A program made the position numbers and the translations under genes. DNA of 64,000 nt from Nageia nagi (taxonomy: Eukaryota; Pinophyta): NCBI GenBank assembly GCA_050084985.1, contig JBITNC010000001.1, positions 112,344,001 through 112,408,000 on the forward strand, in the 5' to 3' direction. Of the stretch, positions 37,806 to 47,129 are shown piece after piece (the first letter of the stretch is position 1; every line of letters begins with the position of its first letter). The notes beneath the pieces were generated by a model that saw nothing but the letters and a program-made list of their open reading frames with translations, was not told the origin of the DNA and did no database searches.

Positions 37806-38579
37806 ATGTCTTTCTCTATGTAGACTTTCCCTTGATTTTGGTCTCCAAGTTGATGTCCCTCTCCCGTGAGATTTTCAGTCCTTCAAATGTCTCGTAAAAT
37901 ATGGCCACAAGAAAGAAATCCATTTTCTAGTATGTTGTCTTCAAGAAAGAAATCCATTTTTCTAGTATGTTGTCTTCCTATGCTTATATACATCCTTTCA
38001 TCTTACAAGCTTAAAAATAATTCATTGCTCCTATCCCATTCCGGCAAAACTATTCAAGCGTGCACACTTTTCTGGAAAGATCTCGTACAAACGATCACCA
38101 AAATCATTTTCGGAAGCCTTGATTTGGATGCCCAGAATTACTATCTTTTACCAAGATAACAAAGGCGGCCTCCAAATTAGATCAGAGGAAGGCACTTGGT
38201 TGAACGTCAAGCCATTATTGAGCTCATTCCTTATCAAAATCGGTGAGTCTTGTAAGGTGAGGATGAATTAGCATGGTTTGTCTAATGATTTGTAGTGATG
38301 AATTAATGCAATCTCCAGCGAGTACGGCATGGAGCAACCGAAGGTACGACAGCGTGGAGCACCGAGTTGTCCACAACGGGTGGGCGGATCGCATATCGCT
38401 AGGTTATTTTATTTATTTATCAATTGAGAAAGAGATTTGCCCACCTCCTGAGCTGGTTGACGACCAGCGTGCACGACTTTATAGGCCTTTCATATTCTCC
38501 CAATTTAAGCAATGCCTCATAGAGGCAAAATTCTGAGGAAGAAAAGGCCACTTTCATTGAGAGATACGCAGGTTGGTAG
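37806..38579 (+). pseudogene. 2-oxoglutarate-dependent dioxygenase pseudogene
   Basis: A degraded relative of the three dioxygenase genes downstream. The ATG (37,806) and first codons align, but an early stop follows. About 85 codons of exon 1 (roughly 21-105) are missing. The part around Met-Ser-Arg-Lys-Ile-Trp-Pro-Gln is kept at about 37,888. A 34-bp piece is tandemly duplicated at 37,909-37,977. Exon 2 has lost about 40 codons (roughly 153-193), which removes the His-x-Asp iron site. The exon 3 equivalent (about 38,312-38,579) is well preserved, including the distal His in Glu-His-Arg-Val and Arg-Ile-Ser. No open frame spans it. It is a useful outgroup for the three genes. Confidence 0.9.
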
Positions 38580-38815
38580 ATTATGTAGCTTCCTCGACAA
38601 GTGATTATGGCTATTTCTGCTAGACCTACCAAGGAAAAACATATGTTAACAAAAGAGATATTAGAGGATAAAGATAAATAATATAATAAAATAAATGTGG
38701 AAGATATGAGTTATTATTTCAAATCTTCTTGCAATGAATAGTATTTCAAATTTAAGATATACGAGTTAGCTTTATATTTCAAAATTAATTTGATTTTTGA
38801 TAATGCGAGATTCGA

Positions 38816-38940
38816 TAGATGCGTTTGTAAAAGAACCCAACCTAAATGTGTTAGGCGGAGGGGAATTGGACCTCTGCTTCGTCACGTCCCTTGCTGCTCA
38901 TGAGAGCTGGAAAGGGCAGGGAGGCACATCGGCAGCACTT
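38816..38940. other. GC-richer island of unknown nature
   Basis: About 125 bp are visibly richer in G and C than the flanks, with segments such as ggcggaggggaattgg and gggcagggaggcacatc. It has no open frame of note and no tRNA-like pattern that I could support. Confidence 0.3.
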
Positions 38941-40184
38941 AATAAGTTAAATATTTTTTTTTTGTTTTTAATATGATAATTTTTCATGTTTTATGTGCAT
39001 AATTTTTTATTTTTTATTTTTTATTTTATTTATTTATTTATTTTTAATGCATGGTGTTCTTTAGTTAAAATGATATTTGTTAGTTGTTGTATACCTTTTA
39101 TTATCTTTTATGGTATATCTCAAACATTCAATCTAATTTATCGTCTTTCATTTACTAAATATCGTAGACTTCGTAAATGATTAGATGTACTATCATAAAT
39201 TTTAATTATATACATTTAATACTATAGATATCTTTAGTGTGAGAATGAGTAAAATTTTCATGGCTTACTAAAGAGCATAAGTTATTAATATGTTGGAATG
39301 AATTAAAAATATTAAAATCATGTATTTGTTTCCTTTATACAATATGTTGTCTACAAAACATATCTTAAACATTGAAAATAATTTTAAAAGGTCTTGTACA
39401 TTCATGTTATGGAGCCAGAAATCCTATGAAAAAGAGATAGACAGCTCCATCAAAGATACTAGTAACATATATATATATACACTGCTATCACACAACTAAA
39501 ATGTAAAATTTCTTGTTGATTACACCTATGCAATTGTCCTTCAATCTTTGCTACTCAAAGACCATTACAAATATCTTTATTTAAAGTTCCTTCCCACATG
39601 CAGAGTTTATGATTTTTTGAACTAGACTATTATTTTGCTAGAAATAGCTTCCAATTGATGTTGGATAAATTTAGAAACATATAAACATATGCTATATGTT
39701 TGGAAAATATCTAAGATTTAGAATAAAATTGCATATTGGCCTTATTTCTTGTCAAAGATGTAGATATGGAGAAAAAAGGTCATCAGTTATTTGCTTGGAA
39801 TAACATGGATCCATGGGAATAACTAGAGTGCTTCAAAATAAATTCTGATAGAAAAATTTAGTTTTATGTTCATGTCTTTTATGGAAGATTTGGTCAATAC
39901 AAATTATATGAAATGCTACTTTTTGATTTGCGGTAAAATATAATTTCATAATAACAAATATCTTCTATCAACATTGGTTCATAAATATCAAAAACTTCAA
40001 ATATGTGTCTTATAATATTCCCTTCGAATAAACATTCTTAGGTCTTGTATTCATGCCTTGCCAAAAATATTATACATGATACATTTGTAATATATTTAAC
40101 ATACTTTATTTAATTCATTTTTTTGGAGGTCAAAACAAAATTGGTTTACTATTATACCAGAGAAAAAATGACATGTTTCAATAT

Positions 40185-40640
40185 CTGAATAAATTGAATT
40201 GTTGGATTGGATGGTGATATCAATTTTATAAGTAAAAATTATTTCTTCTTATGTAAGTTATATCTTCTTGATCATCATGGATATATATTTTAAAATTTCA
40301 TAATATTTTACGGAAATCTTTCTTAAAATTTTTTCAATTCTATTCATTAAAAAAAAAAATGGATAATAGTTGTTTATTTTTATTAATTGAAATTGAGTTG
40401 TTAGATTGGATGGTGATATTAATTGCATGTATGAACTATTTCTCATCATGTAACTTATATATTCTTGATTACCATAATATATATTTTAAAAATTTATAAT
40501 ATTTTAGATAAATCTTTGTTAAAATTTATATGGATGCTTATTAATAAAGGACATGACATTAAAATAAAAAACATCATTATTTTTATCAATAAATTGAATT
40601 ATTGAATTGTATGGTACTATCTTTTGTGTAAATTGGTAAA
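40185..40640. repeat. Tandem repeat of about 200 bp, two to three diverged copies
   Basis: The phrase ttgttggattggatggtgatat (20-base core) recurs with changes at about 40,199, 40,398 and 40,600. It is followed each time by similar AT-rich sequence including an attcttgat / atatatattttaaaa block. Confidence 0.55.
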
Positions 40641-41337
40641 TTGAATTTTTATGTGTAAAAAGTAATGAATGAAATAAAATAAAAATCTAATCTTTTTCAT
40701 ATGAAATGATTGTTATAATAATTATTTTATTTATTACTCCCTTCGACGTTTCCATTGTACAAAAGAAGTGCAAAACCTAATCATCCATAAGATTAAAAAT
40801 AATACAAAAAGAATTTACCTTTGAATGTAACTTTAAATATATGTCCATATGTTTTTTTATTTATTCTAATAAAAAGATATATAATTCTTTGACTATTCAT
40901 CTAACCCAATACAATTCTCTTGTATACATTACTACCAACTTGTAAAAAATGAAGGTACACCATCCAATTTTCAATATTACATATAAACCATTACAATCTC
41001 TCAATTTAAAAAAAGGAAGGACCTAGGTTCAAATATCTCCTCCTCACATGGATGGTATCTAAATTTGAGTATATTATGATTGATTACTACTTGTAGTTGT
41101 GAAGGATGTTGGTGAGAAAGCACGTTGTTAAAACTCTCAAGTGAAAAAAGGGAAGCATCAAGCTCAAATCTCTCCCCTTCAAATGCATGATATCTAAAAT
41201 TCTATTGAGTTATAATAGATACAATGAGACAAGAATCATACCCAAATGAATTTTGATGATGTGAATACCTTTCAATTGTTGATTTGAAATGTAAGATAAA
41301 TATAAAAATTAATTAATTCATATATATATATATATAA

Positions 41338-41571
41338 TTAAGGAGGTGTGATGTGTGCGAAAATGAAATCTTGCGAGTGGTGGGGTTTATTAAATATTTA
41401 AGGTGGTGTGATTTTTACGGAGATGGAATAGTCTGGGATTGTTAGATACGTCCAAAAGACAATTAACTTGGACATAAAAAACTTAGCATCTCTCTAGATA
41501 CACATGGTAAAAGACTATTGGGGTTTACTGACTAATTAAAGCGGTGCGATTTGTATGGAGATGGAATATTA
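41338..41571 (+). promoter_or_regulatory. Three-fold repeated promoter module, gene copy 1
   Basis: Three related modules of about 36 bp start at 41,338, 41,398 and 41,536, with the pattern TTAARGNGGTGYGATNTGT...GGAGATGGAAT. They lie 330-570 bp upstream of the start codon and are kept in copies 2 and 3. A cis-regulatory role is inferred from the repetition and conservation only. Confidence 0.5.
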
Positions 41572-41633
41572 CGACATCTATTTAACATGCGCATAATTAC
41601 AGGGAGGTAAATTCAACATAAATATGAGGAGAA

Positions 41634-41641
41634 ACACGTGG
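41634..41641 (+). promoter_or_regulatory. G-box ACACGTGG, gene copy 1
   Basis: A perfect CACGTG core in ABRE-like context, about 135 bp upstream of the TATA box, conserved in all three copies. Such sites bind bZIP/bHLH factors; regulation here is inferred. Confidence 0.55.
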
Positions 41642-41774
41642 TCGCGGGTTTTCTGTTTGTTGATCGATGGAATGTGAGAAAATGTTCGTTTGGTCTGTTT
41701 TTACCATTTCTCTGTAATGTGTTCAAATTTGATAAATTTCTCAAAGGCATTTTTGATTTTTCACTCTTCTTGTC

Positions 41775-41783
41775 TATATATAT
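41775..41783 (+). promoter_or_regulatory. TATA box, gene copy 1
   Basis: TATATATAT lies about 120 bp upstream of the ATG, predicting a 5' leader of about 90-100 nt. It is conserved in copies 2 and 3. Confidence 0.6.
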
Positions 41784-41903
41784 TCTAGGTGTATGAGGGA
41801 GTGAGGTAAACCATTTGCCAATAAATCATCTTTTGTGGTATTCTTGTGATACTTTCTCCTATTTTGATCTTTTCAGTCATTTCCCTGCCAAAGATCCTCT
41901 ACC

Positions 41904-43000
41904 ATGTCGTGCTCTCTGCAGACTTCCCCTGATGTTGGTCTTGAAGTTGATCTCCCTCTCATCGACCTTTCACGATTTGCACTAACAACTCATAATGCCC
42001 ACTATCACGAGGTCATCGCCAAAGTGAAAGGCGCCTGCCAAGAATTGGGATTTTTCAGAGTTGTCAACCACGGAATTCCACAAACTCTTCTTCAAGACGT
42101 AGAATCAGCCGTCCAACAACTATGTGCCATGCCCGCCGAGGCGAAACAAAGATTGGATAGCTATGCCAGTGAGAATGGCAATGAGAGTTTCACAATCCTT
42201 AATCTAAGTCATTCAGAATCAGTAGTTGAAATGTCTCGTAAAATATGGCCACAAGACGGAAATCCATTCTTCTGGTTTGTCGTTTTCCTGTGCTCATATA
42301 ATGCCCTTATTATACAAGTTGAAAACTAATCCAGTCATCCTGTCCGGTTTCAGCAAAGCCATTGGAGCATATATGCTCCTCTTGGCAGATCTCGTGCGAA
42401 CGATCACTAAAACAATCATTGCAAGCCTCGATTTGTACTTCGAGCATTTCTACGAATCCCATTTCCAGAACTGCACGTATACATTGCGTATCAATCACTA
42501 CACTTCCAACGGAAAATCAATAGACCAGGAGGCTCTCATTCCTCGTACAGATAGCGGGATCATTACTATCCTTTACACATGTAAGGAGGGCGGTCTCCAG
42601 ATTCGGTCCAAGGAAGGCAAGTGGTTGGACGTGAAGCCGCAACATGACTCATTTGTTATCAACATCGCCGACTGCCTTAAGGTGAGGAAAAAGTTATTGG
42701 TGTTGATGTCATTCTTTTGTGGGTATAAAGTAATGAAGGAAAGTGCAGGCATGGAGCAACGGAAGGTTACGAAGCGCGGAGCATCGAGTGGTTCAGAAAG
42801 GGTGGACGGATCGCATATCTTTAGCGTGTGGAGTGCATTTTCCAGGTGAGAAAGAGATTTGGGTTCCTCCTGAGCTGGTGGACGATCACTATCCACGATG
42901 TTATAGACCTTTCACCCCGAACGAATTTAGGCGCGCCTTCTTGGAGAATGCGAATCCTAAAGAGAAGGCTAACCTGATCGACACATACGCAGGGTTATAG
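41904..43000 (+). CDS. 2-oxoglutarate-dependent dioxygenase copy 1, iron-site His replaced by Arg
   Basis: Spliced gene of 316 codons: exons 41,904-42,274, 42,354-42,681 and 42,749-43,000, with introns of 79 bp (GT-AG, donor GTTTGT) and 67 bp (donor GTGAGG). The N-terminal DIOX_N domain is at about 15-110 (Leu-Pro-Leu-Ile-Asp-Leu; Gly-Phe-Phe-Arg-Val-Val-Asn-His-Gly-Ile-Pro at 49-59). The C-terminal 2OG-Fe(II) oxygenase fold is at about 160-265. Asp190, His245 and Arg255-x-Ser257 are kept, but the first iron ligand is Arg188 (CGT, 42,544-42,546), which is His in copies 2 and 3. The family uses Fe(II), O2 and 2-oxoglutarate in the cytosol to oxidise small molecules. The overall pattern is closest to AOP1-like enzymes; the substrate is unknown. 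Loss of the His predicts little or no normal activity. Eight residues differ from copies 2 and 3. Confidence 0.9.
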
Positions 43001-44761
43001 ATTGTGCCGCTTGTCCAAACTCTGTTACTTCAAATTGTTGACGAGAAAGTGATAGGGGTGTGTGAGCTAGATTGTTGGGTGGGTTAATCATGTGTTGATT
43101 TTATTGTGACTTGTGTTCTATGTTGGATTTCTATTAGAGGTATACATGTTACTTAATGGTTCATTACAGTTATCTCATAGATGGTTTATTTTTAGTAGAT
43201 GTTAATATATTTTACTCTTACTCTTACCTTTGCTTTGCATAGGTTGATTGTCCTCAACATGCTACACAACCTAATTATTTCATAAAAATATATGTAATAT
43301 CAATGATATTTATTTTAAATCTTGAACAAGTCAAGTATATCATATTAATTAAGTGGTTTACAAAAATGAAAATAATATCAAGCTCTTTGGAAGCTTTGAG
43401 ATCTATATTTACCAAATATCATAATAAATTTAGATATTTCAATATACAAATTTATTCTAATTCAACCTTTTTTAATGTTAAAGATGATATTCAACTTTTA
43501 TAAAGTATCTCTTTCTTCCTTTCTAATTTTAAGAAAGCATAGAATATAGCCTAGATGAGGATTAAAATGGAACCATGCATCCATTACTAAATACAAGAAA
43601 TTATTCTAAAAAAAGAACTAAAAGATAGAACTAAAAGTAAAAAATAAAATGGGATTGTACGTAAAACATTTCAAGCCTCAAAATTATCTCCCTTGGAATG
43701 CATTACAATCTTGTGTATTTTTACGTGATTTTAAAAAAATGGACTCAAGACTATATCTCAATCAAAAGTTATGCTTTTTAGAAGTTGGGGTATTATTTTG
43801 CTTCTAAAGAAAGTGTTACTTGATATTGTAGTTGCACTACATTGAAAGACCCTTAAGTAAATGGGTTGGTGAATGAAAGTAAAAGAAACTAAGTCCATTA
43901 TTTGATATGGTATATGAAAGGAAGAAGACCTCATAACATAGCTTAATATGTTATCCATAGATAGGGAAGGTTTGGAATAGTATTGAATTATATACCTAAG
44001 ATATAGAAATCAAACCATAATATCCTAGTAAGAGGATGTAGATGATGCCTAAAGATTATTATTAAGAATCAAATAGGCTACCAAGTAAGAGGAAATGGTC
44101 TTTTCCACTAATGTAAAATTAGAAAGTTGGAAACTATTTTCTCCTTAGTACCTTATGAGGATGGTAACTCAAACCTAGTTAAAATGTGAGGATATGAACA
44201 TTCCCTATAAGCTAAGGAAAACCAATCGAAATAGGGCTTGAAATGATTTAGAATATTCAAAGGATAAGACTAGCTAATCTACCCAAGTGTTGCTCCATAG
44301 CACCTTGAAAGATCATTCAAATAAAACATTGTTATTATCAAATAAGAATTGATGCACTTTATGACACACTTCCTTATTAGAAGTAGTTGTTCAGGACTTG
44401 TTATTATTCTCTTCATATACCATACTTTTGAAGCAATGATATTTATTTGTATTGCGCAATTGTGGTTGAGTGGTCATTGGTGATTTCATGAATAATATTT
44501 ATCTAAATGTCTTGAATGCGATTGATGGCTTTTGGGTTTATCATACATGATTACTAATGAAAGGTATTAGATTCAAAAAACCACTCAAGAGTATTATTAA
44601 TTTAATACACATGGATACCTAAGCTATGAGCATGAGGATGCCCAACTCCATGGTGGGCGTAGCTTATAGATATGGGTAGGCTAGTGTCCAATATGCTTCA
44701 TACAATGTTAAACGATGATAACATTCGATAAAATTATAGTTATCAAATAAGGATAATTGGT
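43001..44761. other. 3' flank of dioxygenase copy 1
   Basis: No further gene. About 43,205-43,490 is an inverted match to about 3,780-4,110 and 19,380-19,640 (shared blocks: cataggttgattgtcct, tcttgaacaa, atggtttacaaaaa-type sequence). The rest is shared with units 2 and 3 at about 97% by eye. Confidence 0.6.
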
Positions 44762-44767
44762 AGTCAT
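44762..44767. repeat. Target-site duplication AGTCAT, left copy
   Basis: AGTCAT precedes the TGATC start of the left LTR and recurs at 50,365-50,370. If the LTR ends CAA rather than CA, the duplication is the usual 5 bp, GTCAT. The single-copy site survives at 56,739-56,744 and 63,117-63,122. Confidence 0.88.
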
Positions 44768-45974
44768 TGATCTAAAATTTGGATCTCTTCAACATTTAGT
44801 AATATGTATTTCAGTGTGTTCAATGTGTTCATCTTATCTTTAGCTTTCCAATGCTTCTTTTGGATCGAGAATCTGAGTTTGTATGAGGAAGATATGGCCT
44901 TAAGTCTATTTTGGTATTTTTGAAAAAAAAAGTAAAATAAAAAAATACAAAATATGGTGGGACCCGCCCACCAACATGGAGGCCACATAGTGTGATAGAG
45001 CCCATGTAGATGTAGGAGGAGTCTGACAGGGCCCGAGTACACCGGACCATGTAGGCAGAGAACTACGTTTGATCACCAAATCTCACCTGCCACGTCCAGA
45101 CCATGTCAGACCATGTGGAGGCCTGCGTGGAGGGTTTGACCATGCTGACCGTCTGACCTATTTGACTAGCTGTTCGTATGCGCATTTCCAACCCTGCATG
45201 TCCACACCAGCTGAGACCGCCATGTGACCTGCCAACCTAGTCACCCTACCACGTAAGCCACCAACCTACCCACCTGTTGACTATTTGACTTCTACCCAGC
45301 AAGCACCACATGTCAGCACCACAATGCACCCACCTAGTTTTGGAGTATTTTAATGTATTTTGGCATTTCTAAAGTTTTTTGGTGATTTTTGATTCGTTTA
45401 AGGTCCTATTTTTGGGTTGAGTTTATCTAGTAAGCCTATAACAGTCTAGAGAGCATGTTTTTCAGTTTTAGAGCTTATTTTTCAGAGATTTTGATAACCA
45501 TTTGAACCCAAATTTGGTAGGAAGATCAAGGAGGTTAATGGGTATCTAAAAATATTATTTTTACCCAATTTCTTAGTTGTAATTCTCTCCAATTTTAGCT
45601 CCAAAAATTGTATAAAAAGAGAGCAAATTGTACAGGAAAGGGAAGAAGGAGAATTTCCAGAAGTGTTTCAGTTTTGTTATGATTTTCAGAGCTGAGAGTG
45701 TGTTGTGAATGTGAGAGGAGGTTTTGAAGGACCTTGGAGGTCTTGTAAAGTGATTCCACCCATTGATACTAGAGAGCTTTTAAGCTGGATGTAGCCCACA
45801 TTGGGTGAACCAGGATAAATCTTGCTTGTCTCTTCTTTGGTGAATGCTTTTGCTCTTCTCTGTGTGTACAATTTATTTCCTAAATTCCCTTTATAAGCAC
45901 TTAATTATTTTAAGTGTGAATTGATCTTAGGGGAAGATTAAATTGAAATTTTTAATTTTATAGTTTATGGATCA
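44768..45974 (+). repeat. Gypsy 5' LTR
   Basis: About 1,207 bp, with a TATA box candidate TATAAAAA at 45,611-45,618. Its GC-richer middle (44,950-45,330) contains repeated ccatgt / gaccatgt phrases. Short minus-strand frames here are not genes. Confidence 0.9.
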
Positions 45975-45978
45975 AGTT

Positions 45979-45990
45979 TGGTATTAGAGC
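45979..45990 (+). other. Primer-binding site, tRNA-Met-like
   Basis: TGGTATTAGAGC differs by one base from the standard TGGTATCAGAGC and lies four bases inside the 5' LTR. Confidence 0.85.
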
Positions 45991-46097
45991 AAGTTGAATC
46001 ATTGGGATAACCTCTATTTTTGAGATTATTGTTGGTGTTTGGAAAGTGTTCTTGCATGTATACCAGGTCACAATGCAAGAAAGGAGAAGGAGAATTT

Positions 46098-47078
46098 ATG
46101 GAGGAGGATCCAGAAATTGGTTCTAGAGTTTGGCTAAAGAAGCAAAGAGAGCTTGGAGCCATGGCCAATGAAGGAGGGTCTAATGTGGAGAAGAAAATTG
46201 CTGATCTTGCCACAATGTTTCAAAAAATGTCTCTACAATTTTAACATTTTCAAGAGCAACAATACAAGAAAAATGAAGGTGAAACTAGTGAATGTAATAA
46301 AATTGACAATGATGTTACACATAGTGTTTTTCAAAGTTCTCCTTTGAAATTGGAAGTTAAATTTGATTTACCTACTTTTATTGGAGAAGTAAATGTTGAG
46401 AAATTAGACCATTGGATTAAACAAATTGAAGTATATTATAGAATTCAAAGAATTGTAAGAGATGAGGATAAAATCCAATTAGCAACTCTTAAAATGAGTG
46501 GTAATGCACTTGTTTGGTGGGAAAGTTGTTTACAAAGTAAGAATGAATCTATTCAAGCTTGTAATGCTTCTTGGACTGATTTTGTACAATTACTTAGAAA
46601 TCAATTTTATCCTTTAGGTTATCAGCAAAAGGCAATCATGGAATGGCAAACTTTCTATCAAGGTAAAGGGCAAAGTGTGCAAGAGTACACTACAAAATTC
46701 CGAAGAAGAGCTATAATGCGAGGTGTTCCTCTTGATTCCCAAGATACTCTTCTTAATTATATTGGTGGTTTGCATAATTATTTAAGGCATACAATTTTGA
46801 TGTTTAATCTAAATTATTTGGATAAAATTTTTGTACAAGCCACTCACTTAGAAGAAAGGGGAAAATTTGTTAATGATGGGAAAAAGAACAATGCTTCCAA
46901 TTATAATAGTAATGATGATTTTGAAAGGAATAAAGAAAAGGGGAAAAGGAAAACTATGTCTACTACACAAAAGTCTAAATATGTATGTGCACATTGTCAA
47001 AAAGAAGGTCATTTAGAGGCTAAATATTGGAAATTGCATCCTGAATTATGCCCTAAACCTAAAGGTCAAAGAAAGTAA
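46098..47078 (+). pseudogene. Gypsy gag relic
   Basis: One reading frame from ATG 46,098 to TAA 47,076-47,078, broken by an in-frame TAA at 46,242 (codon 49). The retrotransposon gag domain follows (Trp-Ile-Lys-Gln-Ile-Glu-Val-Tyr-Tyr, then Ala-Leu-Val-Trp-Trp-Glu). Near the end is a CCHC knuckle of the Cys-x2-Cys-x4-His type whose last Cys is Tyr (Glu-Ala-Lys-Tyr-Trp-Lys). The stop and the Cys-to-Tyr change both fit C-to-T decay. The frame is shared with the pol relic after the stop at 47,076. Confidence 0.85.
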
Positions 47079-47129
47079 ATAAATACTGTTACTTGTGAAA
47101 TTGAGGATGGTTCAAATGTAGATGATAAA

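Larger units (their letters stand above)
38580..41335. other. Intergenic between the pseudogene and the dioxygenase array
   Basis: Mostly AT-rich with no gene recognised. It holds a GC-richer island (38,816-38,940), a tandem repeat (40,185-40,640) and a loose direct repeat of about 70 bp near 41,005-41,080 and 41,145-41,220. It ends in a TA run at the left edge of the tandem units. Confidence 0.5.

Noticed and set aside
42226-42849. A second, separate open frame after the dioxygenase exon 1, plus a third after intron 2
   Set aside because: The frames are exons of one gene. GT-AG introns of 79 and 67 bp join them into a single 316-codon protein with all family motifs in order.
42573-42896. 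A 107-codon minus-strand open frame repeated in all three dioxygenase copies
   Set aside because: It is antisense to conserved exons 2 and 3 and shows no domain of its own. Its conservation follows from the sense gene.
44764-45050. Minus-strand open frames of 73-92 codons near 44.8-45.0 kb
   Set aside because: They lie inside the gypsy LTR and are not preserved in the other LTR.
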